Below, piece by piece: positions 46,574 to 55,363 of a stretch of DNA of 64,000 nt. Each line of letters begins with the position of its first letter. Within the stretch, counting starts at the first letter, position 1. The stretch spans positions 1-64,000 of the forward strand of contig LRBF01000261.1 in assembly GCA_001580565.1 (NCBI GenBank). The letters are read 5' to 3'. The DNA is from Caballeronia megalochromosomata. GTDB taxonomy: Bacteria > Pseudomonadota > Gammaproteobacteria > Burkholderiales > Burkholderiaceae. The notes beneath the pieces are model-generated. The model worked only from the letters and a program-made list of their open reading frames with translations, did no database searches and was not told the origin of the DNA. Both the position numbers and the translations under genes were made by a program.

Positions 46574-47011
46574 TTAGGCCTCGGTTTCACCCCAGACTTC
46601 TTGCGAGTACGCCTCGGCCCACTCAATGGCTGACGCCAAAGCCGCGTCGTAGGTGTCGGCGTACAGCCATACGCTTCGAACACGCGCTCCAGACCAGTGA
46701 TATTCGCGATTGCCGGCAACGAAGAACTCCGGCTGGCGAGCCTTAACCAGCCAGCCGAACGGCCCGTCAGCCGCTTCGACTGACTCCAGAATTGCATTCT
46801 CGAGAGTAGGGCCGTCGATGACACCGGCCGCCCTGCGAAGCCATGCCTGCTTGGACAGGACCTCAATTACCTCTCGGAAGTCGGACATGAGCGCCGCGCG
46901 TATCGCGTCGGGGAGGACTTCATGCGAAGCCATAGCGTCCAGATGAACGATGTGCTCTAGACGCAAGGACAGCCGCTTCAAGTCTTGGCTAAGGCTGGTC
47001 AAAGTGAACAA
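46574..47011 (-). CDS. Unknown protein, paralogue of the gene at 54154
   Basis: 145 residues from a TTG with GGAGAG 6 nt upstream. I chose this start because it aligns exactly with the ATG of its paralogue: both have 27 residues up to the shared HLD-x-M, then later a shared LVKARQ-x-x-F and a Trp-Ala-rich C-terminal helix (EWAEAY here, EWADDA there). The operator at 47058-47074 lies 46 nt before the start. No known function; two copies under the same operator suggest a role tied to the regulon. Confidence 0.65.
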   Translation of the reverse strand: MFTLTSLSQDLKRLSLRLEHIVHLDAMASHEVLPDAIRAALMSDFREVIEVLSKQAWLRRAAGVIDGPTLENAILESVEAADGPFGWLVKARQPEFFVAGNREYHWSGARVRSVWLYADTYDAALASAIEWAEAYSQEVWGETEA

Positions 47012-47057
47012 GCAACTCTCCGTTTTGTTTGGATGTCTGCATCCTATGCGACGCAGG

Positions 47058-47074
47058 GGACGTTCTTTGTCCAC
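47058..47074 (-). promoter_or_regulatory. Inverted-repeat operator, variant arm
   Basis: On the + strand GGGACG-TTCTT-TGTCC; read leftward GGACA-N5-CGTCCC. 46 nt from the leftward TTG start at 47011. One arm has G instead of A at its inner base, the same variation as at 63980. Confidence 0.6.
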
Positions 47075-47463
47075 AGCGCTGAGTTCAATTCGGATGGTGC
47101 CAATTATGAACGATACTGGCGCATTGTCATGAAGGGGACCGTCCTTGGGGATGGATTCGCTTCAGTGCTGTCTGGGACGCTGCAGTGTAAGCGATGAGCT
47201 GAGGCGATAGTGGTCATGCTTAAAAGCATTCGGTCGGCTCTCTCAATTCGCCCAAGTTTGGATATTTTCACGTAGAGACTTGACTCTCCAGCGGTGAGAT
47301 GTTTGGCATATACGTGATTGATTTTTCTAAGCTTTTTATTGACGAATGAGGGTTCAGCCTCTTTAACATTCTCCCCGACCTGATTAGAATCGGTCGAAAT
47401 TATGAGCCGGCCTCGCAGCTACCTGAAGGGCGGATGACGGGGCCAAATTCGGGGAGATGCACA

Positions 47464-48579
47464 GTGAAACTTTTGCACACGGCCGATTGGCAAATCGGCG
47501 AGGCCTTTGGTCAGTTCGAAATAGACGAAGCGACCCTGCTCGGAGCGGCAAGAATCGAATCGGTCAAAACCGTCGCGAAACTCGCGGCAGAACGCGCGGT
47601 AGATATCGTTGTTGTTGCTGGCGATGTCTTCGACCAGCAGGACGTTCAGGACCACATTGTCCGACGGATGTTCGACGCAATGGGAGCTTACGCGGGGAGG
47701 TGGGTTTTGATTCCCGGCAACCACGACGCTGCGAAGGTCGAAAGCGTTTGGACGAGGGCGGCCAAGCTCAAGTGCATTCCACAAAACGTCATTGTGGCGA
47801 CCAAGCCGCAAACGCTCTTGTTCCATGACCTGAAACTGGCGTTGCTGTGCGCGCCGCTTGTTCAGCAGAACACGTTCGAGGACACGACCGAATTCTTCGA
47901 TGCTGAAGAGTCACCTGAGGGCTATTGTCGTGTTGGCCTGGCGCATGGCTCGATGCAGGGCGTTCTAGCCGAAGACATCGATTCGCCCAATCCGATTTCG
48001 TCAACCCGTGCAGAGACCGCGCGTCTTGACTATCTGGCGTTGGGAGACTGGCACGGCACCAAAGCCATTAACGCACGAACATGGTACGCGGGAACCCACG
48101 AACCGGACCGTTTCAAGGACAACGACCGCGGCAACGCGTTAATCGTCACGCTGGGCTCGCCAGGCGTGGCGCCGGAAGTCGAAACCGTCAAAACGGGCAA
48201 GTACACCTGGCGACGGCTTGAGCGTGTCGTCTCTCAGCCCACGGATGTTGAATTGCTTGAGGCTGAGCTCGCGGACTGCACGGAAGCACACGTGGTACGC
48301 ATCGCTGTGAGTGGCACGGTTGACATTTCGACGCGCGAAGCGATTGAAGAAGTCATCAGCAAGCTCCGCGCTCGTAGCGCTGCACTGCGCGTTGAAATCG
48401 ACCTGACCACGCGCCCATCTCAAGCCGAAATCGCAGCGCTTGGTTCCCAGGGAGGCTACGTTGCAAAGGTAGTGGACAGGCTCAATGCGCTTCAGTCCGA
48501 CCCATCCCAAGCGAAAGCTGCCGCAGACGCGCTCGCTGCGCTCGCTCAATTCCAAAAGAAGACCAAGGAGGCAGCGTGA
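47464..48579 (+). CDS. SbcD/YhaO-like metallophosphoesterase exonuclease
   Basis: 371 residues from a GTG after GGGGAGATGCACA. Calcineurin-type phosphoesterase motifs: LLHTADWQIG (residues 3-12), VVAGDVFD, LIPGNHDA, LAHGSMQG and LGDWHGT. The second metal ligand of motif I is Gln instead of the His of classical SbcD (DWQ versus DWH), a change also found in other bacterial relatives. It overlaps the following ATPase gene by 4 nt, as sbcD does sbcC. Together they should form a Mre11-Rad50-like nuclease acting on DNA ends or hairpins. It is not the usual chromosomal sbcCD pair, judging by sequence and context. Confidence 0.86.
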   Translation: MKLLHTADWQIGEAFGQFEIDEATLLGAARIESVKTVAKLAAERAVDIVVVAGDVFDQQDVQDHIVRRMFDAMGAYAGRWVLIPGNHDAAKVESVWTRAAKLKCIPQNVIVATKPQTLLFHDLKLALLCAPLVQQNTFEDTTEFFDAEESPEGYCRVGLAHGSMQGVLAEDIDSPNPISSTRAETARLDYLALGDWHGTKAINARTWYAGTHEPDRFKDNDRGNALIVTLGSPGVAPEVETVKTGKYTWRRLERVVSQPTDVELLEAELADCTEAHVVRIAVSGTVDISTREAIEEVISKLRARSAALRVEIDLTTRPSQAEIAALGSQGGYVAKVVDRLNALQSDPSQAKAAADALAALAQFQKKTKEAA

Positions 48580-51206
48580 TTATCGAACGCCTGACCATCG
48601 AAGATTTCAAGCAATTTTCGAAGAAAATAGTCCTGGACGACCTGACGCCCGGGCTGAATGTTTTCACGGGAAGGAACGAAGCTGGCAAGAGCACGATTGC
48701 GGAAGCAGTTCGCATGCTTTTTCTGCAGCGTATCGTCAAGCTCGACGGCCTGACTCCTTGGGCTAAGCCGGATGCAACTCCGACCATTGAGGCAGTGTTT
48801 TCGCATGGCGGCGAACAGTTCACCCTTAGCAAGCAATTTGTTCAGAGAGGCCGCTGTTACCTGAGCGTCGGCTCGAGAGAGCTGGACGGAGATGACGCCG
48901 ACCAGGAACTGTCTGAGCTGTTTGGCTTTACGCCCGGCAAGGGCGGGCGTGGCGCCTACAAGCCGGAGCAGGCGGGTATCCCCGGCCTTCTCTGGGTGCA
49001 GCAGGGCGATTCGTTGCGCATCGCCGAGCGTGCGACGCCTGCAGCGGAATATCTTCGCAGCGCGCTGGGCTCCCTGTCAGGTGGAGAATTGGTTGGCGGG
49101 GAAGACCTTCTTATCAAGACCGTAAGCCAAGCACTCAACGAAGTTCGCACCACGAATCCGACGGGAAGAAAGGGGGGAGAGCTGCCGAAAGTCCTCGAAA
49201 AACTCGGGGAGCTTAGAGCCGAGCTGGCCGCGCTCGAGCTGCAACGTGCAACGTTCGAAGGCGACCTGAAGACACTCTCAGACCTCCAGCAGATACACGA
49301 CAAGGATACTGCGGACAAACCTTGGGAGGCGTTGCAGGCACGCGCCGATGAAGCGCGCGCGAAAATCGGCCAGGTCACTGCCGCGCGTGATAAGCGAGAC
49401 CGGTTGCAACAAGACCTCAAATTCAGTGAGTTGACGCTCTCGACAACGACAGAGAAAGCACGCAGCGCGCAAGCCGCGAAAACAGAGCTTGTCGCGGCCA
49501 GAGAGCTGCTGGAGAAAGGCGAAGCCGTTGCAATCGAAGCTGAAGCCTCCTACGCGATGGCGGCTACCGAGGTAGCGGAAGCAAAGACAGCCTACACCCA
49601 GGCGGCTGAGGCAGAGGCGGTCGCGAGCGCGGCGCAGACCGCAGAAGAAATGCGTGGTCAGTTGCGTCTTCTATCTGAGCAGGCCAAGGGACTTCGCGCC
49701 GCCATTGAGAGTGCGGAGAAAACCAAGACTCAACTCGAAACGCTCATTGAACAAAGAGCCAAAGTCGCCATTGACTCAAAGAGCATCAACAAGCTCAAAA
49801 AGGTCACCGACAGCCAAATTCGTCTTCGTGCTCAGTTCGAAGCAGCTTCGACTCGACTCGAGTACCGCTTGAATGCTCCGCTCAAGTTAGACGGTGCATC
49901 GCTCGAAGGCACGGGTCAAGTCATCATCGAGTCGGCCACGACGCTGACGCTCGCGGACGAGAGCGAACTCGTTATCGTACCCGCCGGCGTGGCCGACCGG
50001 CAAAAGCTCGTCGATGAGATGGCGAAGAATAAGGCGGACGAGACACGTCTTTTGCAGACGATGGGCGTTGCGAATCTGGACGAGGCAGAGGCACGGCTCA
50101 AGCAATGGAGTCTGCTGGACAATCAGGTAATAGCTCAACAAGGCATCTTTGACGCTCATGCCCCGAATGGACTGGACAGCTTGAAGGACGCACTCGCGAA
50201 CTGTGCGGGCGAAGAGGCGGCAACATCAACCCGGTTGGACGCGCTTCCGCCGATGGCCACCGCCATTCCGTTGGCGACGGCTTCCGCGGAGAAGAAACGA
50301 GCTACCAACCGGCTCGAGGCTGCGAATAATGAGCTGAACACGGCGACAGAAAATCGCTCACTCACCCGGGGCGCGCTCGACCGTATGCGAGCGACCGTCA
50401 AAGTGCAAGCCGCAGAGGTTGAAACACCGGCATTCGCTCAGATGCTGGAGAGGCTGAACAACGAGGTGTATCAGCAAGGTAATGCTGTGAGTCAGGTGAC
50501 CACCTCGCTCGAAGCGGCGGAGCGTGAGCTGCAGGCGCTGACCCTGGTGAGTCCGGAGAAGGAAGTCCAGACGCTGCTTGAATCGGCACAGAAAGTCGAG
50601 AAAAAGTATCACGAGCGCGACCGCCTCATCGTCGGCCTTCGCGCGCGTATCCAGACGGCGGGCGGCAACGGCGTGGGTGAGCGTCTCGCTACGGTCGCGG
50701 CGCAAATCGAACTTTTTGAAGCCCGTGAAATGGAGTTTCTAGAACAGGAACGAGCGCTGACCCTTCTTCATGGCTTGTTGCTGGAGGAGCGCAAAAAGGC
50801 CATTCAGCAACTGCAGTCGCCACTGACGACTCGCTTGCAGCACTACCTGAAGTGGCTGTTCCCGCAAGCGGGCATGGCCCTTGGGGAGAACCTTCAACCG
50901 GTCAGCCTTGCGCGGGCTAATCGGCTCGACGAACTGGGCGCATTGAGCTACGGCACGCAGGAGCAGCTCGGTATTCTTACCCGCTTGGCTTATGCAGACT
51001 TGCTGCAACAAGCAGGGCGTCCGACCGTGTTGTTCTTTGATGACGCCGCAGTTCATACGGATTCTGCCCGTCGCGGTGCAATCAAACAAGCCCTGCTCGA
51101 CGCCTCGACCCGGCATCAAATTTTCCTTTTCACGTGCCATCCCGAGCTCTGGAATGACCTTGGTGTCGAGCAACGCGCACTTGAGGAGTTGAAGGCAGCA
51201 GCATAA
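48576..51206 (+). CDS. SbcC/YhaN-like SMC ATPase
   Basis: 876 residues starting with GTG inside the stop codon of the nuclease gene (GTGA). Walker A GRNEAGKST lies near residue 31, long coiled-coil arms occupy about 190-420 and 500-730, and the C-terminal half-domain has the signature region LSYGTQEQL and Walker B TVLFFDDAAVHTD. The size is shorter than SbcC (about 1050) and close to YhaN-type ATPases; a CxxC zinc hook is not visible between the arms, which instead flank a strand-rich insert (about 430-470). It drives the conformational cycle of the phosphoesterase partner. Confidence 0.86.
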   Translation: MIIERLTIEDFKQFSKKIVLDDLTPGLNVFTGRNEAGKSTIAEAVRMLFLQRIVKLDGLTPWAKPDATPTIEAVFSHGGEQFTLSKQFVQRGRCYLSVGSRELDGDDADQELSELFGFTPGKGGRGAYKPEQAGIPGLLWVQQGDSLRIAERATPAAEYLRSALGSLSGGELVGGEDLLIKTVSQALNEVRTTNPTGRKGGELPKVLEKLGELRAELAALELQRATFEGDLKTLSDLQQIHDKDTADKPWEALQARADEARAKIGQVTAARDKRDRLQQDLKFSELTLSTTTEKARSAQAAKTELVAARELLEKGEAVAIEAEASYAMAATEVAEAKTAYTQAAEAEAVASAAQTAEEMRGQLRLLSEQAKGLRAAIESAEKTKTQLETLIEQRAKVAIDSKSINKLKKVTDSQIRLRAQFEAASTRLEYRLNAPLKLDGASLEGTGQVIIESATTLTLADESELVIVPAGVADRQKLVDEMAKNKADETRLLQTMGVANLDEAEARLKQWSLLDNQVIAQQGIFDAHAPNGLDSLKDALANCAGEEAATSTRLDALPPMATAIPLATASAEKKRATNRLEAANNELNTATENRSLTRGALDRMRATVKVQAAEVETPAFAQMLERLNNEVYQQGNAVSQVTTSLEAAERELQALTLVSPEKEVQTLLESAQKVEKKYHERDRLIVGLRARIQTAGGNGVGERLATVAAQIELFEAREMEFLEQERALTLLHGLLLEERKKAIQQLQSPLTTRLQHYLKWLFPQAGMALGENLQPVSLARANRLDELGALSYGTQEQLGILTRLAYADLLQQAGRPTVLFFDDAAVHTDSARRGAIKQALLDASTRHQIFLFTCHPELWNDLGVEQRALEELKAAA

Positions 51207-51352
51207 GCGAACGACACCCAAAACCTCACGGCTTTGCCCGCTTGTCGGGCAGAGCTTTTAGCGCGCTCAGTGGGAGTTGACGGTCGAAAGGACCGCATCA
51301 CACCGGTTCCATTTCGAGGCGTTGATAGAGCTTGTAGACAGGGGGAGCAGTC

Positions 51353-52087
51353 ATGCAATGTATTGATGAGTTCGGTTTGCGCTTTGACGGCAGGTGTCTG
51401 CTCGATATCGAGTGCAAAGACACGTCGAACGAGTCTGTCTATCCGTGTTTGGTCAAAAAAAGAAATGGCTCGGGTGACCTTGTTTTCGATGTGTCGGTTT
51501 CTGGTGACAGCAACGACTATAAAGGATATGACCTTCCGGGATTGCTGAGGCTTTTCAAAGAGGGTGCATTTAATCGCGGCGCGCAGATAAGGATGAAACG
51601 CCTCAATGGTCGCGACCGTAGCGGCGGTGCTCCAGAAAAAGGAAATATCTCAGAGCGCTTCCGCTTTCTCGTAGCAAACTTGGACGCCCCCAAGCCCCTT
51701 ACCGCGACATCGGGCAAGTCGGATGACGCTCATCGCAAGGAATTTGCCCTAGACGACTTGGCGGTCTCAGGCGACGATGAGGCGGGTGACCGCGCACTCA
51801 GGGTGCGAAACGTGTATCTGCGAAATCCAAAAGTCCGGAAGAGGGTAATCGAGTACGCGAATGGGTTGTGTGAATACTGCCGGCGTCCGGGGTTTTTAAA
51901 ACTAAGCGGGGAGCGGTATCTTGAGGCTCATCACATCATATCGCTTGCAGACAACGGAGACGATTCGTTCGATAACGTCATCGGGCTGTGCCCAGAGCAT
52001 CATCGGGAGGCGCACTTCGGTGCGAACGGGGAGGCGCTCGAAGAGAAATTCTTGAAGGTCATTGCGGGCCGACGAAATAAGTGTTGA
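51353..52087 (+). CDS. HNH endonuclease
   Basis: 244 residues, ATG after AGGGGGAGCAGTC. The C-terminal 90 residues hold a complete HNH site: CEYCRRPGF (zinc Cys pair), YLEAHHIISLADNG with the catalytic His, NVIGLCPEHHREAHFG with Asn, the second Cys and the His pair. The N-terminal 130 residues (strand-rich, FDVSVSGDSNDYKGYDLPGL) are unrecognised. It follows the SbcCD-like pair by 146 nt in the same direction and may form a functional set with it. Confidence 0.82.
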   Translation: MQCIDEFGLRFDGRCLLDIECKDTSNESVYPCLVKKRNGSGDLVFDVSVSGDSNDYKGYDLPGLLRLFKEGAFNRGAQIRMKRLNGRDRSGGAPEKGNISERFRFLVANLDAPKPLTATSGKSDDAHRKEFALDDLAVSGDDEAGDRALRVRNVYLRNPKVRKRVIEYANGLCEYCRRPGFLKLSGERYLEAHHIISLADNGDDSFDNVIGLCPEHHREAHFGANGEALEEKFLKVIAGRRNKC

Positions 52088-52208
52088 AGGAGCGAGCCTG
52101 CAGGCGCGGTTGTTCACCTGCTGAGGCCTTATGCGTCAGTAAGACCGGAGCGGCCGGGGTCAGGTGGGCTGGCGAACCGGATACTGTCGGCGTTGAGTTG
52201 CCCGATGA

Positions 52209-52418
52209 CTAGATTGTCGTCCAGGTGCAGTTCGCAGGGAGGTCTGACACGGGAAACACGCTACACATTTTCGCGACGCCCAACGCCTTCAGGCTGAGGG
52301 CGGTACTCCACCACGCATTCAGCGGCTCTTGCTTATTGAAGTAACGGACCCTCAAGCTTCCGTCCGCGTAGGTTATCCACAGCGACACGGGGTCAAGTTG
52401 CGTCATTTTGATTTTCAT
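52209..52418 (-). CDS. Small unknown protein
   Basis: 69 residues from MKIKMTQLDP, with GGAG 9 nt upstream. Strand-rich, with aromatic residues (VSLWITYADGSLRVRYF) and a central helix. No signal peptide. Coding status is plausible but not certain. Confidence 0.45.
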   Translation of the reverse strand: MKIKMTQLDPVSLWITYADGSLRVRYFNKQEPLNAWWSTALSLKALGVAKMCSVFPVSDLPANCTWTTI

Positions 52419-52520
52419 TCGCTGCCGCTCCACCCTGTAGGTCAGAATGCACTTCGATTTTCATATGTGCCGGACACGCGGTCCCATCTCTTCAACGCGG
52501 ATTGAGTGTAAGCCTCACAA

Positions 52521-52537
52521 GGGACACGGTTTGTCCG
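52521..52537 (+). promoter_or_regulatory. Inverted-repeat operator GGGACA-N5-TGTCC
   Basis: GGGACA-CGGTT-TGTCC (extended left arm AAGGGACA), 43 nt before the ATG at 52581. Part of the family of sites shared with the WYL gene. Confidence 0.72.
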
Positions 52538-52580
52538 TACCGCTGGGTCTAATACTGTTGTTGGCGTCGGAGAACGATGA

Positions 52581-52889
52581 ATGAGAAAGCTGGCAGCAGT
52601 GGTCTTGATAGCAGGCATGCTCGCACAGGGAAGTACAGAAGCGTGCGGCCATAACGAAACCAATCCGGGGAGCAGTCACGTGAGCAAACAGTACATTCGG
52701 GACAATCAGTTTCGCGTCATTGGCAGCATCGACACGCTGCCGGACGGGAAGCAACGGGCGTATGACGCGCGTTTCCGTACGGTCGGCACGTACGATTGCC
52801 GTGCGGACCGTACTTACGACGCGAGTTTCCGCACTGTGGGCAACGGCAATCAACTTGTTGGCTTAATCTGGCAGGCCGCTGGCAAGTAG
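52581..52889 (+). CDS. Small secreted protein with repeated FR-x-VG strands
   Basis: 102 residues after GGAGAACGATGA. The N-terminus is a signal peptide (MRKLAAVVLIAGMLAQGSTEA). The mature part has three copies of a short strand repeat: IRDNQFRVIGS, YDARFRTVGT and YDASFRTVGN, as in small beta-repeat periplasmic proteins (a beta-flower-like fold is possible). The exported location is unlike its defence neighbours, yet it has the WYL-type operator. It could report or alter envelope state; function unknown. Confidence 0.75.
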   Translation: MRKLAAVVLIAGMLAQGSTEACGHNETNPGSSHVSKQYIRDNQFRVIGSIDTLPDGKQRAYDARFRTVGTYDCRADRTYDASFRTVGNGNQLVGLIWQAAGK

Positions 52890-52914
52890 GGGTGTGTAGC
52901 AGGGTTCAAAACGA

Positions 52915-52943
52915 ACCGCCCCGTAGCGAAGCTATGGGGCGGT
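52915..52943 (+). terminator. Strong hairpin after the secreted-protein gene
   Basis: ACCGCCCCGTAGC, loop GAA, GCTATGGGGCGGT: a 13-bp stem with one G-T wobble, 26 nt after the stop at 52889. No T tract follows, but the stability fits a terminator or mRNA-protecting structure. Confidence 0.65.
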
Positions 52944-53042
52944 CTACGCTCACGAGAGACGAATCGGTCACCTATCCTCTTGCGCACATGAACGCATTCG
53001 TGTGCTGACCTGCTCGCCCCGGTGAGGGAAGTCAGTCACGGG

Positions 53043-53678
53043 TCAGGCGGGCGTTAAGGGAACCTCACAGCGCATTCCGTACTTCGCATCCCACGGTTCA
53101 AGCAACCCGAGTTCGTTCAGATTGTCTCGCTCGGCCTCAGGAATAAGCGTGTTTCCTGCACCATCCTTGACATCGAGAATCATGATGCGAAAGTCGTCAT
53201 GCTTATACCGTTCCCAGGGGTTGTCCGGCGAGCCCGCCGCAGCGCGTCCGGCGCGCGTCAGTGCCTTGTTTTCATCCTCGGTAATCATGCAGTAGAAGCT
53301 CGATTTCCAGACGAAATCCCCCGCGGCCTGCTCATCAAGTTGAAGCGCATGACCGAGGGCGCACGTGCGAGGCAGGACGTGCTCGGCGATGAGGCCGTTA
53401 TTCGTCACTGCGTTGCTCTTGCGCGCAGTTTCCCACGCGTTTACAGACCAGTATCGCCCGGAGTGCCAGCCCTCTCGATAGCTAATCAGGTCGGAGATTC
53501 CCTGGAAGAACGTGTCTTGAATGTCCCTCGCCGAAAGCTTGTGGTCCTGGTGACCGCGCCACAACTCTTTGAAAATGCGGTGTGCCGATTCTGCCTTGTT
53601 CTGTCGCGAAGGACTCGGAAACCAGCTATGCTGGATGTCGAACGGAAAAGTGGCTTGTTCAAGCGGTGCGAGTGGCAT
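53043..53678 (-). CDS. Unknown protein with an HNH-like EHVLPR motif
   Basis: 211 residues, ATG after CGGGGATTT. A segment GLIAEHVLPRTCAL (about 95-108) resembles the catalytic H-x-x-P region of DUF1524/HNH nucleases, but no zinc Cys pairs or downstream His-Asn pattern are obvious. The N-terminal part includes many aromatic residues. Possible nuclease relative; low certainty on function. Confidence 0.6.
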   Translation of the reverse strand: MPLAPLEQATFPFDIQHSWFPSPSRQNKAESAHRIFKELWRGHQDHKLSARDIQDTFFQGISDLISYREGWHSGRYWSVNAWETARKSNAVTNNGLIAEHVLPRTCALGHALQLDEQAAGDFVWKSSFYCMITEDENKALTRAGRAAAGSPDNPWERYKHDDFRIMILDVKDGAGNTLIPEAERDNLNELGLLEPWDAKYGMRCEVPLTPA

Positions 53679-53809
53679 AAATCCCCGAAAATTGATATGG
53701 AACTACGGCGAGTTTTTAGGCGTCCGCCCTGACGATGCTTATGTTAAGGCGTGCGGTGCTTATCGGCATTTTCTCATTAAACTTAAGTGCCCAAAAGCAT
53801 TGAGATGAT

Positions 53810-54220
53810 TTAAAAGTCTTCAGCCCACCGGTCCCAAAAGCCCGGTTCATCGTGATGCGCGTTTGTCATCGCCAGCTCGAGCGGTACAATCCAGAACTTC
53901 GCGTCCTCAAAACGCATGGTGCCATCCGGGTATTCGAGGAATTGTTGTACGGCCTGATACACCGGGTCGCTGGTGTCATAGGGGACGTCGATATAAAGCT
54001 GGCCAGCGTATGAGCGCATGGTGCACTCCTCGGCGATGTCGCCGCACATCGACCAACCAACCTTGTTCGCATTGAGCCACTCAATGATTTTGCGACGGGT
54101 GCATATGTCGGCGCTGGGCACGGGACTCGGCTGCTGGTCGGCCTGAGTGAAGGTCAGATAGAGGACGTCGCGCTGCTTCTCGCGGGCGATGACGTCGATG
54201 TCTTTGAGAAGTTGCGGCAT
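53810..54220 (-). CDS. Unknown 136-residue protein
   Basis: Starts at the ATG after AAAAGGAGCATCTC, which decides against the longer upstream frame. It overlaps the 3' end of the upstream gene by 67 nt. A mixed alpha/beta protein with two strand pairs (DVLYLTFTQA; GQLYIDVPYD) and an acidic C-terminus. No motif recognised. Co-transcribed with the 54154 gene and so probably under the same operator. Confidence 0.65.
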   Translation of the reverse strand: MPQLLKDIDVIAREKQRDVLYLTFTQADQQPSPVPSADICTRRKIIEWLNANKVGWSMCGDIAEECTMRSYAGQLYIDVPYDTSDPVYQAVQQFLEYPDGTMRFEDAKFWIVPLELAMTNAHHDEPGFWDRWAEDF

Positions 54221-54705
54221 GAGATGCTCCTTTTCGGTTGCGAATAGGCTGAAGGCTGGAGCGACGACTCGGCGTGCAAGCCCCGCGCACGGGTCTGTGC
54301 CTCCCGGTGCGCATCGTCCGCCCATTCGTGCACTTTGCTGAGCACCTTCTCGTACGAGCGATTGGCAAACCACGCGGTGCGTGTCACGCCCCACGAAGGG
54401 CAAAGCGCACCATCCATCACGGTGAATCGCGCCTGCCGAGCCTTCACCAGAAACCCACGAGAGTCCAGTCGCGCCAGACGCGTCAGGCAGCTCTCCAGCT
54501 CCTTGACGGTACTGGCTGCGTGCACAACAGGAAACAGGCACAGGCCGCCTCGCGAAAGGGCGTCGCGAATGAAAGGAAAGTCGTCTTTAAGGCGCGCGAG
54601 TGCGGGAAGCCGGTCCGCCGCCAGCATCGTATCGAGATGGAGTAATTCGTCAAGGCGCACACTGTTGGCCCGCAGGCGCGCGTTGTATTTGTCGTTTGCG
54701 AACAT
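54154..54705 (-). CDS. Unknown protein, paralogue of the gene at 46574
   Basis: 183 residues from MFANDKYNAR; an in-frame ATG at 54738 is possible but overlaps poorly with the paralogue. Shared features with the 46574 protein: RLDELLHLDTM near the N-terminus, FLVKARQARF in the middle, and a C-terminal Trp-rich helix. Its last 20 residues overlap the next gene in another frame and may be less constrained. The operator 54752-54768 lies 46 nt upstream. Confidence 0.65.
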   Translation of the reverse strand: MFANDKYNARLRANSVRLDELLHLDTMLAADRLPALARLKDDFPFIRDALSRGGLCLFPVVHAASTVKELESCLTRLARLDSRGFLVKARQARFTVMDGALCPSWGVTRTAWFANRSYEKVLSKVHEWADDAHREAQTRARGLHAESSLQPSAYSQPKRSISCRNFSKTSTSSPARSSATSSI

Positions 54706-54751
54706 GAGCGCTCTCGGTGATTCATTGCGAAAGTTCATTGTCCTCAAACAA

Positions 54752-54768
54752 GGGACACTTGATGTCTC
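54752..54768 (-). promoter_or_regulatory. Inverted-repeat operator with one mismatch
   Basis: On the + strand GGGACA-CTTGA-TGTCTC. It lies 46 nt before the leftward ATG at 54705. A second half-site TGTCCT is present at 54739. Confidence 0.62.
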
Positions 54769-54832
54769 TAACGAAGGAATACGGCCGAGGCTCGCGCAAC
54801 TCTGAAGGGCGGCGCGAAGTCTCACAGATACG

Positions 54833-55363
54833 TCAGATGTGGGTAATTTCAACTCCTTCTTCCCACAACAGGATGTTCATGATTTCCAGTTCCGCCGCCA
54901 TGCTTAGCTCGAACGGGAGCTCTTCTGCTCGGCAACGGGCTCGCTGATAGCCGGTTGCGGCCAATTCCCTGTGGTAAATCTCCAAGTAGATATGCCTGAA
55001 GTCATATTGGAGGACCTCCCCTGGCTTACAACGGACGGGCTTACGAGCAATCGCGAGATACGTAATGACTTCCGCGTCGTACCCGACTACTCGACGAGCG
55101 GCGGCTTCTGTCGAGAGCATCGTGCACTTGATTCGGTCGTACTGGTCATTGAGGTCGAACGGCCACCCCTGCTCGGTAGCGATGTTAATCGAGTCGTGCG
55201 GCACCGTTATCGCCGCAAAGATTTTGAGCTTCCGCAAACGTTTCGCGTAGCTATTGACCTTCCGAAAGAACAAGCAGGACTGTTGTTCGTCGAGCTTTTT
55301 CAGAGACACCACCAACGGATTGTCGGTAAGAGGCTCAGCGAATGTACGGGGCGTTTTTGCCAA
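54833..55363 (-). CDS. Unknown protein, third gene of a leftward operon
   Basis: 176 residues; its 5' end overlaps the upstream gene by 29 nt. It reads as a soluble alpha/beta protein (KIFAAITVPHDSI; VITYLAIARKPVR; DFRHIYLEIYHREL) ending in a very acidic and hydrophobic helix (ELEIMNILLWEEGVEI). No known family. It belongs with the 201- and 258-residue genes. Confidence 0.65.
   Translation of the reverse strand: MAKTPRTFAEPLTDNPLVVSLKKLDEQQSCLFFRKVNSYAKRLRKLKIFAAITVPHDSINIATEQGWPFDLNDQYDRIKCTMLSTEAAARRVVGYDAEVITYLAIARKPVRCKPGEVLQYDFRHIYLEIYHRELAATGYQRARCRAEELPFELSMAAELEIMNILLWEEGVEITHI

Noticed and set aside
46985..47197. 70-codon rightward frame upstream of the leftward gene at 47011
   Set aside because: It runs across the operator and promoter region of the leftward gene and has no ribosome binding site.
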